From Chthonomonadales bacterium (GTDB lineage: Bacteria > Armatimonadota > Chthonomonadetes > Chthonomonadales > CAJBBX01): a DNA stretch of 64,000 bases. The position numbers and the translations under genes were made by a program. The stretch spans positions 87,721-151,720 of the forward strand of contig JADLGO010000009.1 in NCBI GenBank assembly GCA_020849275.1, written 5' to 3'. A model generated the notes under the pieces. It was not told the DNA's origin. It saw only the letters and a program-made list of their open reading frames with translations, and did not search any database. This document shows positions 46,410 to 55,902 of the stretch, piece by piece (position 1 is the stretch's first letter; every line of letters begins with the position of its first letter).

Positions 46410-49400
46410 TCAGTCCGCGGCCGCGTAGATGGTAGTCTCGCCGATGGCGAGGTAGTCGTCGCCGGCCCGGCCATGCTTCGTGACGCGCAGGCGCAAGTAG
46501 CGAGTCGGGGTGGGTGGCAGCACTTTCCAGGCCGACCAGCGCACGCCCGCGCCAACCGGACGGGAGGCGATCACCCTCAGGTCATCGAGTGACGGGCCGG
46601 CCAGGACCTCCAGCGTGTCCGGCAGGCGGCGGGGATCGAGCGCGCCGTAACGCTGGCCGACCATCGCGACCCGGCGCTCCTCGCCCAGGTCCACGGTCAT
46701 CTCGACGGTGAGCGCCTTGCCCGCCTCCGGCACGCGCCAGGTCGCCGACTCGCCGTCCTCCAGGCGGCCGTCGATCGTCCCGTCCACAAGCTTCCTTCCG
46801 TCATCGCCGTGCGGGCCGTCGGGCGCGGGCGACAGCGTGTAGGGCCGGCGCTCGGCGATGTTGGCGCTGAGCGCCACCGGGTCGGGCACCCGAATGGCGC
46901 GCACTCCGGCCAGGACCGGCGCGGCCTGCGACCATTGCTCGCGTAGCGGTGCGAGAGGGTCCGTATCCAGCAGGGCCATGGCGAGGGCCTGATCGATGAT
47001 CGACTCCATCCAGCCGGTGTAGGCATGGTAAGGGCCGTAGTTCGGGTCATAGCCCGCGCCATAGACCTCCCAGCGCTCGAAGTCGAAGCCGCGGAACCAG
47101 GCGCCGTCCACGCGCGGGTCCGGGCTCTCGCTCTGGGTGCGCACGAAGTAGTCGCAGAGGCGCAGAGCGGCCTCGCGGGCGGCCTCGCTGCCCGTCGCCT
47201 TCCAGGAACGCCACGCGCTGATGGCTTGCCAGCCGGTCGAGTAGAGTTGGTCCGTCAGCGGGTCGTTGCCGGTGTTGATGGAGCAATCGTTGAAGAACGC
47301 GTAGCGGAACTCGCCGCCGTGCAGTCGCTGGGCGCCGACGCGCTGCACGTCCGGGTCGGCAAGGTACTCCCGCCAGTGCCGGTCAACGCGGGCCTTCAGG
47401 TCGGGGTCGCCGGTCAGACGATAGGCGGGCGGCGCGATGTTTAGGATGTCGGTGTCCGCGTAGAGCCGGCCGATGCGTTCGGCCTCCAGGCGGTAGAGCG
47501 GATCGCCGGTGGCGCGCCAGGCGTCAAAGCGCGCCAGCATGTCGTAGCGGAAGTAGGGCTCCCACTGTAGTTCCCGGAAGCCGGAGCGATGCATCTTGTC
47601 GAGTTGGGTGCGCTGAATGGAGCCCCATCCGATGGTCGCGTCCTCCTTGCTGATCTGCTCGGCCATCTCAACCCACGAGAGGGCACTGCGCAGATAGGAC
47701 GGGTCGCCCGTCAGGCCGAAGAGCGCGATGAGCGCCGAGGCGTTGCGCTGGCTGTCGTCGGCCCAGATGCTCTCGTCGCGCTCGAACAGCCAGGGCCGCG
47801 CGCCGAAGGTGGGCTTCGCGGGGTCCTGGAACTGCATGTTCACCAGGATGTCGCCGAGCGCTCGGGCGCGGCTCAGCCATGTTGCGTCTCCGACAAGCCG
47901 CGAGTAGAGGCCGAACGCCTCCAGAGTCATGGCCTGGCAGTCCGCGCGGTAATGGGAAGGCAGATCCTCGACCGGCCCGCCACCGAAGGCCGGGATCGAG
48001 ATGGCCGACATGACGCCCTGCGTCGCGTCGGCAGCCGGCATCACGCCGGACCTAAGGTACCAGCGCATGTTGCGGTCGAGCGCGTGCCGGTAGGCTTCCT
48101 CGCGGGGCGCCACCCACAGCCGGGCCGTTGTGGTCGCCCGGCCAGTCGCGGTCTGCGCGACCACGGCGATCTGGTGGCGGCCCGGAGCCGGCGTGATGAC
48201 CGCCTCCCACGCGCCGGGACCGGTAGAGGCCGGTGGCGCGATCGCCAGCGTGGGGCACGACACGCTCAGCCGGGCACCCTCGGGGGCGCGCACCACCAGG
48301 CGGACCGGCTCGTCGGGACGGGTCCATGCGCGCGGCCAGGTGTGCGCTTCCAGCGGCACGTAGCGCGCCCGCGCCGCAGGCCGGCGCGCCTCGGGCAACA
48401 CGGCGAGCACCAGGCTCCGGCACAGGGCCTCCCACTTCTCCGTCAGCCGGTAGTGGTGTGCGCGGAAGTCGCCGGCCTGGGTCGTTAGCAGCAGGGCCTC
48501 GCCCCGGCCGAGTGGCCGCCGAATGAGCCCCGGCCATACCGGCTCGTTCAGCCCGGCGTCCTGCTCGACGCCGAAGACCACCATCGGGACCTTTACGGAC
48601 CTCCCGTCCGACCAGGGCCCGTCGATCAGCCCGTCGGTGAGCGGCCCGGCGTGCCAGCCCTCGCCATAGGTGAAGTGCTCGAGCCGGTACGGCCGTCCGA
48701 GAGCGGCGTTGCGCCCGCCCTCGTCGCGCACCTCGATTTCGCCGAGCATGAGGAAGTCCGTCACCGCGCTGACCTTCCGCTTCCTCGTGGCCAGGCGGAT
48801 GTAGCGGGCGGTCACCGGCGCGAACTCCAGGTTCATCACGAGCGGCGCCTTCCATGGGCCGCTGAACGTGCCCAGCTCACGCTCAGGGCGGCCGCGCTCG
48901 TCGCAGGCCGCCACGGTGACCCGGTCCGGACAGTAGTTGGGCTCCTCGCCACCGAAGCGGGCGCTGATCGCCGCGACGGTGGCCGGCTGCCCCAGGTCGA
49001 TGGTCACGTTGTGCTCGAAGCGGTCGGTCTGGCGCAGCTCCCCGCGATAGACCGTGTAGGTGCCGACCCACCGGCCGTAGCTGAGCAGCACGGCGGCGTC
49101 CGCGGGCAGCTCGGAGGCCGGCAGCACGCGCGAGTGGTGCTCCTCCAGCAGGTCGTCTTCCGCAAGGCCGCAGGTCGGCAGTGCCGCTGCCCCCGGCAGG
49201 TAGGCGATGCGCTCGTGCTGCGCCATGACCGGATCGCCCAGAGTCACGCCGAACAGCCCGCCGTCGGCGTCCTTCGCATACTCCACCAGTGCGCGTCCGC
49301 CGCCGCGTACGTAGCCCTCCAGCGCTTCGCGTTGCCCGGCAGTCAGAACGGTCGGGCGTGGGTAGTCGCTGGCGGCCACGATCACGCCCGGGCACGCATC

Positions 49401-49580
49401 GGAGGAGAGCGCGCCCGCGCCGTCCAGGCTCGCCGCCTTGCGATAGGGGACGTCCAGCGAGCGCAGCGCCGCCTCGTACCCCTCCACGCGCGTGCCGACG
49501 AGCAGCACGACGTCACGCGGCGCGGCGCCTGCTGACTTCCCCGCGCTGGCAGCCATCATCACACCCAACATGGCCATCAT
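46410..49580 (-). CDS. Secreted discoidin/(alpha/alpha)6-toroid multidomain protein
   Basis: A 1,056-residue protein from the ATG at 49580, which has GGGAGG seven bases ahead and starts a signal peptide ('MMAMLGVMMAASAGKSAGA'). The frame stays open far upstream, but that part overlaps the membrane-protein gene in another frame and is not coding. Parts: an amidotransferase-like domain ('RDVVLLVGTRVEGYEAAL', 'GGGRALVEYAKDADGGLFGV'); an F5/8 type C-like beta-sandwich ('NVTIDLGQPATVAAISARFG'); a toroid of helical hairpins (about 490-870) with 'VDGAWFRGFDFERWEVY'; and a second discoidin-like domain ('MTVDLGEERRVAMVGQRYG'). Such proteins usually bind and trim carbohydrate. No catalytic residues were assigned. 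Paralogous toroid: 38406-40589. Confidence 0.75.
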   Translation of the reverse strand: MMAMLGVMMAASAGKSAGAAPRDVVLLVGTRVEGYEAALRSLDVPYRKAASLDGAGALSSDACPGVIVAASDYPRPTVLTAGQREALEGYVRGGGRALVEYAKDADGGLFGVTLGDPVMAQHERIAYLPGAAALPTCGLAEDDLLEEHHSRVLPASELPADAAVLLSYGRWVGTYTVYRGELRQTDRFEHNVTIDLGQPATVAAISARFGGEEPNYCPDRVTVAACDERGRPERELGTFSGPWKAPLVMNLEFAPVTARYIRLATRKRKVSAVTDFLMLGEIEVRDEGGRNAALGRPYRLEHFTYGEGWHAGPLTDGLIDGPWSDGRSVKVPMVVFGVEQDAGLNEPVWPGLIRRPLGRGEALLLTTQAGDFRAHHYRLTEKWEALCRSLVLAVLPEARRPAARARYVPLEAHTWPRAWTRPDEPVRLVVRAPEGARLSVSCPTLAIAPPASTGPGAWEAVITPAPGRHQIAVVAQTATGRATTTARLWVAPREEAYRHALDRNMRWYLRSGVMPAADATQGVMSAISIPAFGGGPVEDLPSHYRADCQAMTLEAFGLYSRLVGDATWLSRARALGDILVNMQFQDPAKPTFGARPWLFERDESIWADDSQRNASALIALFGLTGDPSYLRSALSWVEMAEQISKEDATIGWGSIQRTQLDKMHRSGFRELQWEPYFRYDMLARFDAWRATGDPLYRLEAERIGRLYADTDILNIAPPAYRLTGDPDLKARVDRHWREYLADPDVQRVGAQRLHGGEFRYAFFNDCSINTGNDPLTDQLYSTGWQAISAWRSWKATGSEAAREAALRLCDYFVRTQSESPDPRVDGAWFRGFDFERWEVYGAGYDPNYGPYHAYTGWMESIIDQALAMALLDTDPLAPLREQWSQAAPVLAGVRAIRVPDPVALSANIAERRPYTLSPAPDGPHGDDGRKLVDGTIDGRLEDGESATWRVPEAGKALTVEMTVDLGEERRVAMVGQRYGALDPRRLPDTLEVLAGPSLDDLRVIASRPVGAGVRWSAWKVLPPTPTRYLRLRVTKHGRAGDDYLAIGETTIYAAAD

Positions 49581-49705
49581 CACGAACCTCCCGGTGCGAT
49601 GCGAGAGCGTATGTACTGGGCACAGGCGGTCAACCGGCCAGCGTCGTATGACTTTCGCGCGCGAACGCGATCGGCTCGAACCTGCGATCGATGCGCGCAG
49701 GCCCC

Positions 49706-51712
49706 TCATCGCGCCGCCGTCAGTGCCCACGACGTCAGGCCCGTGAAGAACTGTGCAAGAATGTCCCCCAGGATCAGGCCCTGGAACACCGGCATGATCT
49801 GCCGATAGAGCTTCAGGCCTCCGTAGCGCAGAATGCCGCCTTTGATGAACCACACGATCACGAACGCCGGCCAGTTGTACAGCAGCGCGCCCGACAGCGC
49901 GAGGGCGTACCCGACCGGGCTGAGCGGGAACCCGACGATCGCGCGCTGCAGCATTGCCAACGTCGCGACCACGCCGCCGCCGACCGCCATGCCGGGCAGC
50001 GCCGCCACGTTGGGGCCGCGCGGACTGTCGTAGAGGCCCGGCAGTTGCCCGTAGGCGGACTGCGCGGCGAAGTTGCGCAGCGCGCCGCCGGGAAAGTTGA
50101 CCTGGCCATAGTGATAGCCCAGCACCAGGAAGGCGAGCAGACAGGTCGCCGCGCCCACACAGCCGGCCAGGATCAGCGTCGCCACGATGGGGAACGTGCC
50201 GGCGCGCGTCTCGCGCGCCAGGCGGAAGGTGTCGAGGTGGTGCGCCATCGGCTGTGCGCGGTTGTTCTGGGTGAACCAGTAGTAGAACGCCATGAGCGTC
50301 AACGACGCCGGGCGGATGGCGGCCGGGCCGACGAGCGTGAGCATCATGTTGGCCGGCTCGACCATGAAAACCTCGAGGACCGGCGGGCCGATCTGCGCGC
50401 GGATGCGCGTCATGATGACCTGGAGCATCACAAAGAGGGCGAGAAACAGCAGCGCAACCCATGGCGTCATTCCGGCCCACCAGTTCGCGGCGAGCAGCGC
50501 GGCGAAGCCTACCGCCAACCCGCGGGCAGCCCAGCGCTCGGCCCGGCCAGCGTCGGCGCCCCTGGCGGAGGAGAAGCCGGCTCGCAGGGCGCTCAGTATC
50601 GGGCGACGGCCCGACCAGAGCAGCACGGCGAAGAGGGCGATCCAGGCACCGATCGCCTGCTGTCGCCAGTATGGGAAACTGTCGAAGCTCCATCCCCAGT
50701 CGCGCCAGCCATAGGCGGTGCCGGGCACCTGTAGGAGCTTGAGGAGCAGGAAGAACAGCCAGGCGCTCAGGCCCACGTCCAGCGGCACGAAGTAGCAGAT
50801 CCCGATGTCCAGCGGGCGAATGCTCGCCGGGAATGGTTGGAGGCCGTTCCACGGCGCGCTGGTGAAGCCGGAAGCCAGGTCTGTCGAGAGCGTGGGGGAG
50901 GGCACGGAAGGCCAGACGCTGTGCGCGAGCCGGAGTCCGCCGAGCACGAGAGGAGCGGCAAGCCCGATCGCGGCCAGTCGGCCCGCGAGGCCGACTCCCC
51001 CCCGCGTGTCGCGCACCATCGCCAGCGGAAGATGGAGGCTGGGGAAGGTCAGGTGCTCGTTCTCGATCCACTGGCGGCGAACGAGGATGCTGACGCAGAC
51101 CATGATGAGCGCCAGGCAACCGGCGAATAGCAGCCAGACGATGAGCGGACCCATCCAGGCTTGCAGGAAGAGGGGCCGGAAGAAGGAGGTCCTCCCCAGG
51201 TAGTAGGGCTCCACGACGGCCCGCGATCGGGGCGCCAGCCACGACGGAAGGTACTGCTGAACGCGCAGCAGGCTGGCGTCGCTGGCGGCGTAGTGAAACG
51301 GGTACAGAATGGTGGGGATGACGAACTGCATGCAGTCGTAGGCGCTGAATGCCCCTCCCGCCGCGACCATGCCGTAGACGACGACGCGCTCGGCCGGAGT
51401 GAAGACCCACCCCGGGCGGACGCGCCGGAGGACCGCGTTCGCGAGCGCGACCAGGCACTGCGCCAGGATGGCGACCTCGAGGATGGCCGCGCTGCCGGTG
51501 ACGAATGGCTCGCCGCCCACCTGGAACTGTGAGGCGAGCACCTCCGCCAGCGCCCCGAGGATGGTGAGGACGACTCCGACGGCCACCGAGCCCAGCCGGA
51601 TGGCGGGGCCACGCGCGGCTCCGACCCGTTTGCGCGCAGCCGCGTCGCCGGACGGCCGCGGGGCGGCCTGCTCCAGCAGGCCGCCCGATCGCGCGGAGGT
51701 CGCCGGCGGCAT
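49706..51712 (-). CDS. Large polytopic membrane protein, DUF6785/DUF6784 (OPT-like) type
   Basis: A 668-residue inner-membrane protein with roughly 13-15 hydrophobic segments, among them 'AIRLGSVAVGVVLTILGALA', 'LIVWLLFAGCLALIMVCVSI', 'WVALLFLALFVMLQVIMTRI' and 'IVATLILAGCVGAATCLLAF'. 'IENEHLTFPSLHLPLAMV' and 'FMVEPANMMLTLVGPAAIRP' resemble phrases I associate with the DUF6785/DUF6784 pair seen beside glycosidase genes in Planctomycetes and Armatimonadota, distantly like oligopeptide transporters. A transport role, perhaps for oligosaccharides, is inference. The ATG lies 4 bases after the stop of the small one-helix protein, so they are translationally coupled. No other sugar importer lies in this gene run. 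Confidence 0.72.
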   Translation of the reverse strand: MPPATSARSGGLLEQAAPRPSGDAAARKRVGAARGPAIRLGSVAVGVVLTILGALAEVLASQFQVGGEPFVTGSAAILEVAILAQCLVALANAVLRRVRPGWVFTPAERVVVYGMVAAGGAFSAYDCMQFVIPTILYPFHYAASDASLLRVQQYLPSWLAPRSRAVVEPYYLGRTSFFRPLFLQAWMGPLIVWLLFAGCLALIMVCVSILVRRQWIENEHLTFPSLHLPLAMVRDTRGGVGLAGRLAAIGLAAPLVLGGLRLAHSVWPSVPSPTLSTDLASGFTSAPWNGLQPFPASIRPLDIGICYFVPLDVGLSAWLFFLLLKLLQVPGTAYGWRDWGWSFDSFPYWRQQAIGAWIALFAVLLWSGRRPILSALRAGFSSARGADAGRAERWAARGLAVGFAALLAANWWAGMTPWVALLFLALFVMLQVIMTRIRAQIGPPVLEVFMVEPANMMLTLVGPAAIRPASLTLMAFYYWFTQNNRAQPMAHHLDTFRLARETRAGTFPIVATLILAGCVGAATCLLAFLVLGYHYGQVNFPGGALRNFAAQSAYGQLPGLYDSPRGPNVAALPGMAVGGGVVATLAMLQRAIVGFPLSPVGYALALSGALLYNWPAFVIVWFIKGGILRYGGLKLYRQIMPVFQGLILGDILAQFFTGLTSWALTAAR

Positions 51713-51716
51713 CCCT

Positions 51717-52085
51717 CTAGCGCGCGTCGCCGGTCGGCGGTGGACCGCCTGGCGGGGCGGCGGCCGCGGGAGCCTCGTGCATCGAGGGAGTGTGAATGCC
51801 CTGCCGCTCCCGCTCGCGGCGGCGCTCGACGGCGGCGGCCATCTCCGGGGGCAGCTTGAGGTTGGGGTTGGCCTGTTTCATTCGCTCGATCATCTCGTCG
51901 CTGGGGGCCAGCGCGTCGTAGGCCTTCGGGTCGCTCGGCAGGGTGATCTCGTTGTGCCCCGAGCGTACGAAGAAGTAGCCGATCGCGATCAGGACGATGA
52001 CCACGATCAGGATGCCGACCGTGGGGTTGAGCTCGCGTCCGGCGCGTGCCTCGCGCGGGCGAGCCCGCGGCGGTCTGGTTGCCAT
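51717..52085 (-). CDS. Small single-helix membrane protein
   Basis: 122 residues with GGGAG seven bases before the ATG at 52085. A basic N-terminus, a single membrane segment ('PTVGILIVVIVLIAIGYFFV') and a mostly hydrophilic tail with 'DEMIERMKQANPNLKLPPEM' and a Pro/Ala-rich end. The basic N-terminus should stay in the cytoplasm and the tail face outward. I do not recognise a family. Because it precedes the large permease by 4 bases, it may be an accessory subunit. Confidence 0.7.
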   Translation of the reverse strand: MATRPPRARPREARAGRELNPTVGILIVVIVLIAIGYFFVRSGHNEITLPSDPKAYDALAPSDEMIERMKQANPNLKLPPEMAAAVERRRERERQGIHTPSMHEAPAAAAPPGGPPPTGDAR

Positions 52086-52146
52086 GCTCGTCTCCCGGCT
52101 GGCGCCACGGGCAGGCCTGCGGGCCTGCCCGTGGCTGGCGAACGCT

Positions 52147-52938
52147 CTAGTTCAGGTCCCAGTAGGTGACGTCGGCGGGCTGCGCGCCCCCGACGTTCCA
52201 GGTTGACAGCGGCCCCTTCGTCTCGGTGGCCGGGTAGGCGTTCTTCCTGTACGCCTTGGTGTGGCCATCGACGAAGCCAAAGTTGGCGAAGTCGCTGTGG
52301 CGGAAGCCGATGCCGTTGATGATGCTGTCCGACTCGCGGTAGTTCCAGCCGGCCGGGTACAGGACCCAGCTTCCCGGCGCCGAGGCGGCGCTGGTGCTGA
52401 AGCCGGAGATCGTCATGGCGGCGTCGCCGTTCATGATCGTTGCGGCCGGAGACCCGATCTCGGCTAGGCTGATGTAGTGGTGGTTCCACGCGTCGCCAAT
52501 CGAGCCGCCGATGTCAACACCTGCCCAGGGAAACATGTACCACCAGTTCCAGCCGATGCTGGGGTGGTAGAGCATGAAGTAGCCCTGCAGCATGTCCGGC
52601 GGGTCCGCGCCGTAGAAGCTGCGGGCGAAGTTGGCGATGCTGCCGTGCGAGGGGCACTGAAACAGCGCGGTCGTGGCGTACTTGCCGTAGACCAGAAGCT
52701 GGGTGACCTCCCGCCACTCGAGCGGCGGCCCGAAGTCGTAGCCGGACGGAAACGTCTCGTCGTAGTCCTGCACGTACATCAGCATCCCGAGCGTGATCTG
52801 CTTCACGTTGGACAGGCAACTCGTCTGGCGTGCCTTCTCCCGCGCTTGGGCGAAGACAGGGAACAGGATCGCGGCCAGGATCGCGATGATGGCAATGACC
52901 ACGAGGAGCTCGATCAGGGTAAAGCCCCGCCTTCTCAT
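52147..52938 (-). CDS. Type IV pilin-like DUF1559 (prepilin N-terminal cleavage) protein
   Basis: A 263-residue secreted or surface pseudopilin. The start at 52938 has AAGGAG nine bases ahead. '[20 protein letters not shown]' is the prepilin peptidase site and helix, followed by '[19 protein letters not shown]'. Near the C-terminus '[20 protein letters not shown]' is the H-x9-DG motif of the DUF1559 family, whose many copies in Planctomycetes and Armatimonadota have no known function. The pilus or type II secretion machinery is not in the window. Within a run of glycosidase genes it may form part of a surface or secretion structure used with them, but this is a guess. Confidence 0.92.
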   Translation of the reverse strand: MRRRGFTLIELLVVIAIIAILAAILFPVFAQAREKARQTSCLSNVKQITLGMLMYVQDYDETFPSGYDFGPPLEWREVTQLLVYGKYATTALFQCPSHGSIANFARSFYGADPPDMLQGYFMLYHPSIGWNWWYMFPWAGVDIGGSIGDAWNHHYISLAEIGSPAATIMNGDAAMTISGFSTSAASAPGSWVLYPAGWNYRESDSIINGIGFRHSDFANFGFVDGHTKAYRKNAYPATETKGPLSTWNVGGAQPADVTYWDLN

Positions 52939-53243
52939 CGTCCGCTTCTCCTTTTGAGGCAGATTCCCACGTCGTGCGTTGCCCCGTCCGCGGAGTGGGG
53001 CCATGCCGGCGGCGCCTCGTCGGGTCAGACGGCGCAGCCAGACCGGCGGGCTCGAATGCCGTCGTCGCTTCGGTCGTGCCGACCGTCTGGCAGCCCGTCG
53101 ACCGGGATCCATGCCACGGTTCGACAGATCGGCCGCCAGGCGCCACTCACCGGGGCTGGCCGGATCACTGCGGCGCACCTCGCGCCACCCTCGTCGCAGG
53201 GAGCCCACACCGGCCGAGTGAGCCTCCTCCTCGCCGCCGAACG
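52939..53243. other. 305-base gap between the GntR-LacI regulator and the pilin gene, nothing supported
   Basis: Apart from the pilin ribosome site (AAGGAG near 52948), I found no gene, strong promoter or long stem here. A plus-strand 80-codon frame at 52979-53221 is Arg-rich and not convincing. Confidence 0.45.
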
Positions 53244-54368
53244 CTAGGCCATCACCTCCTTCGCCGCCCGGTCCGGTGCACCGGGAGGGGCGCAGCTTTC
53301 CCGGACGATCAAGTCCATGGGCAGAGTCTCCGTGCTGTAGTCCGGGCGGCCCTGCGAGCGCATCGCGGCCAGCTTCTCGACCGCCCGGCGAGCGATCCTC
53401 GCCCACGGCTGGCGAACCATCGTGAGCGGCGGGCTGAGCCGGGCGGCGGAGGGCACGTCGTCGAAGCCGACCAGCGAGAGGTCCTGCGGCACCCGCAGGC
53501 CCAGGTCGCGCGCGGTCTGCAGGCAGCGGATCACGTGCTCGTAGCCGCCCGCGAAGATGGCGCTCGGTCGATCCGCGCCGGAGAGCAACTCGTGGATCTG
53601 GCCCCAGGAGCCCGGCCGGCTCTCGCTGATCTCCACGATGGGGCCGGGAACCAGCCCTTGATCGCAGGACTCGAGCTGGAATCCGAGACAGCGGTCGCGG
53701 CTGTTGGTCATGTCCAGGCGGCTGATGATCATGGCCAGTCGCCGATGGCCCAGGCCGACGAGGTGCCGGACCGCCGCGCGCGCTCCGCCGACGTTGTCGC
53801 CGTCCACACATGGAAGCCCGAGGCCGGGCCAGGAGGCGGAGACGACCACGAACAGCATGTTGTGTCGCACGAGATTCAGCAGGTCACCCTTCCTGTGCTC
53901 CTCGGGTGCGACCAGGAGCAGGCCGGCGACATCGGGACGCGCCGCGACGGCGACGAAGTCCGTGTCGTGCATGCGCACCGGCATGATGGCGCAGCCGAGT
54001 TGCTGCACGGCGGAGAGGATGCCCCGGTAGATGACACCCAGCGATAGGTCGCTGTGGCGCAACTCCGCGCTCAACTCCGGCGTCGCGGGTTCCTGGAGGA
54101 ACAGAGCCCAGACGCCGGCCGACGCGGTGCGGCCGGTCTCATGGCCCGCGACGAAGGTGCCACGCCCGCGGTGGCGCGTTACCACACCGTCCCGAGCGAG
54201 GGAAACCAGCGCCTTGTTGACCGTCATCAGGCTGATGCCGAACTGCTCGGCGACCGCCTTCTCGGAGGGCAGGCGGTCCCCCTCCTGAAGGCCCTCGCGG
54301 GCGATCAGCCGTTTGATGTACTCGACCACCTGCTGGTGCTTGGGTATGGCGCTGACCGGGTCGATCAA
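53244..54368 (-). CDS. GntR-LacI chimeric transcriptional regulator (AraR-like architecture)
   Basis: A 374-residue repressor-type protein. The N-terminal 75 residues are a GntR winged helix ('[20 protein letters not shown]', '[19 protein letters not shown]'), and the rest is a LacI-type sugar-binding domain ('[18 protein letters not shown]', '[19 protein letters not shown]', '[18 protein letters not shown]'). Bacillus AraR, the arabinose regulator, has the same build. It starts with TTG at 54368, eight bases after GGAGG. It is the only regulator inside the eight-gene minus-strand run and has its own consensus promoter with a palindrome over the -10 box, so it likely represses itself and is released by a sugar. 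Its ligand is unknown. Confidence 0.9.
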   Translation of the reverse strand: MIDPVSAIPKHQQVVEYIKRLIAREGLQEGDRLPSEKAVAEQFGISLMTVNKALVSLARDGVVTRHRGRGTFVAGHETGRTASAGVWALFLQEPATPELSAELRHSDLSLGVIYRGILSAVQQLGCAIMPVRMHDTDFVAVAARPDVAGLLLVAPEEHRKGDLLNLVRHNMLFVVVSASWPGLGLPCVDGDNVGGARAAVRHLVGLGHRRLAMIISRLDMTNSRDRCLGFQLESCDQGLVPGPIVEISESRPGSWGQIHELLSGADRPSAIFAGGYEHVIRCLQTARDLGLRVPQDLSLVGFDDVPSAARLSPPLTMVRQPWARIARRAVEKLAAMRSQGRPDYSTETLPMDLIVRESCAPPGAPDRAAKEVMA

Positions 54369-54426
54369 GGAGGTGTCCTCCGGGTGTCGCGTCGCCGGCT
54401 CTTCCAGGCGAGGCGAACGATGCGCT

Positions 54427-54440
54427 CTATATTATTATAG
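54427..54440. promoter_or_regulatory. Candidate operator over the regulator promoter
   Basis: CTATA (54427-54431) and TATAG (54436-54440) are exact inverted arms around TTAT and cover the -10 box. In a genome this rich in G+C an AT-only palindrome is noticeable. It is a plausible autoregulatory site for the GntR-LacI protein, but half of it is explained by the -10 itself. Confidence 0.4.
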
Positions 54441-54461
54441 TGCATCGCCGTCGAGTGTCAA
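54434..54461 (-). promoter_or_regulatory. Consensus sigma-70 promoter of the GntR-LacI gene
   Basis: On the minus strand TTGACA (54456-54461) and TATAAT (54434-54439) match consensus at all twelve bases with a 16-base spacer. Transcription would start near 54427, about 58 bases before the TTG start codon. It is the strongest promoter seen in the window. Confidence 0.8.
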
Positions 54462-54792
54462 GGGGTTTTTCCGGAACCCGGGCGTTGAACCACCCTGCGA
54501 GGCGCGGGGAGGCCCCATGAGGCGTCGGCGGAGTGCGGCGGGCGGCCGAGGTGCGCGATCGTTGGGGCGGTTGTCCGGCTGAAGTGTGGAGTGGCGAGCG
54601 CGGTCGTGGAGGAGGCGAGGGGCCTGCTCAACATGCATGGATGTGGTGGCGAGGAGCGGTCCGGGTCGGGCCACTGCCTTGCGCGCCTATCGGGCGACCA
54701 CGCGGGCGCTCCGGCGGGATGGCAGTCCGGGAACGCTCAGCGGCCGGCTCTACCCAAGATGTGTCGCCCGTCTGAACCGCGGAGCCCTTCCG
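54462..54792. other. 331-base gap between the sialidase-like gene and the regulator promoter
   Basis: I see no gene, repeat or clear terminator in this stretch. Open frames in it are short, Arg-rich and without ribosome sites. It separates the regulator promoter from the upstream transcript. Confidence 0.45.
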
Positions 54793-55866
54793 CTAGCGCG
54801 CGCCGGCGCCAGAGGCGATCCAGGCCTCGTCGAACGCTGCGTGACGCACGACGGTCCGCTCGTCGGTGGTGAACACGAGGTGGATGCGGCCATCCCGCGC
54901 CTGCACCGCGAAGGGGTAGGCGAAGTCGCCGGGGCCGGTAGCGATGTCGCGGCGCACGGGCCAGGTGGCCCCGCCGTCGGTCGAGAGCGCCGCTGCAAGT
55001 GGCGAACGGCCCGTCATGCTGTCATTGTAGATGAGCACCAGGTGCCCGTTCGCCAGCCGCAGCAGGTCGACGGCGGCGTTCGGGTTCGGGAACGCCGTGT
55101 CGGCGCCCGCCGACCAGGTGCGGCCGCCGTCGCTCGACTCGCCGCGCACGATGTAGCCGATCGTCGTCGGCTCGTAGTCGCCGCCGCGGCGGCAGTAGGC
55201 CACCAGGCGTCCGGGCGAGACCTCTACCACCGCAGGCTGGATGTTGCCCTTCGGCGAGCGGATCTCGCCGGATGGGCGCCACGCGCGCGCCTTCGGATCC
55301 CAGCGTAGGAAGCGCGAGGTGCTGTCGGCGCCGACCACCTCCGTGTCGCCGCCGGTCTCGTGGTACACCGGCAGCAGGTACTCGCCCGATGAGAGGACGA
55401 TGGGCCGGCCGCGCACCATCATGCCCTCGTGGTCCGACACGACGAAGCTGTCGGACCAGGTGCGGCCCTCGTCACTGGACACCTTGGCCTGGATGCGCGA
55501 CGTGGACCACGTGTCGCCCCAGCGCACCACGTAGAAGAGCCAGACGACCCCGTCCGGCGCCTGCCACACCACGCCGTTGCCGAGCGAGCGGAACGGGTCG
55601 TGGGCGATGCGCACGGGCCGGGACCAGTGCGTCGAGCCCTTCCGGAGCCGCGCGCCGAAGACGCCCGTGTCGACGGCGTACTCTCCCTCGCCGCCGTAGT
55701 AGACCAGGTAGAGGTCGCCATTCCGCAGCGCGGCTATGGAGGCAGGGTGCTTGTAGCGCCCGGTGGAGGTCTCCGGGCCGAACACGCGCTCGATGGCGAG
55801 CGCGCCGGGCGAGGGCGCCCCCGTCGCGGCGAGCGCCACGGTGAGCACCGGAGCCAGAAAGGGCAT
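54793..55866 (-). CDS. Secreted BNR-repeat sialidase/neuraminidase-like protein
   Basis: A 357-residue six-bladed-propeller protein starting at the ATG at 55866 behind AAGGAGGAG, with a short signal peptide ('MPFLAPVLTVALAATGAP'). Three Asp-box (BNR) motifs are plain: 'VSSDEGRTWSDS', 'ESSDGGRTWSAG' and 'LSTDGGATWPVR'. 'RYKHPASIAALRNGDLYLVY' and 'GMMVRGRPIVLSSGEYLLPV' are typical of the exo-sialidase fold. The full Arg triad and Asp/Tyr/Glu set of true GH33 enzymes could not be confirmed, and many relatives act on other sugars. The GH42-like gene ends 36 bases upstream, so the two are likely co-transcribed. Confidence 0.85.
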   Translation of the reverse strand: MPFLAPVLTVALAATGAPSPGALAIERVFGPETSTGRYKHPASIAALRNGDLYLVYYGGEGEYAVDTGVFGARLRKGSTHWSRPVRIAHDPFRSLGNGVVWQAPDGVVWLFYVVRWGDTWSTSRIQAKVSSDEGRTWSDSFVVSDHEGMMVRGRPIVLSSGEYLLPVYHETGGDTEVVGADSTSRFLRWDPKARAWRPSGEIRSPKGNIQPAVVEVSPGRLVAYCRRGGDYEPTTIGYIVRGESSDGGRTWSAGADTAFPNPNAAVDLLRLANGHLVLIYNDSMTGRSPLAAALSTDGGATWPVRRDIATGPGDFAYPFAVQARDGRIHLVFTTDERTVVRHAAFDEAWIASGAGAR

Positions 55867-55902
55867 TCGTCTCCTCCTTCGCGACAGGGCGCCGGCGCGC
55901 GC

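Noticed and set aside
49581..51458. Upstream extension of the discoidin/toroid gene frame
   Set aside because: The frame runs open through the permease gene, but a signal peptide with a good ribosome site begins at 49580 and the extension is Arg/Pro-rich noise.
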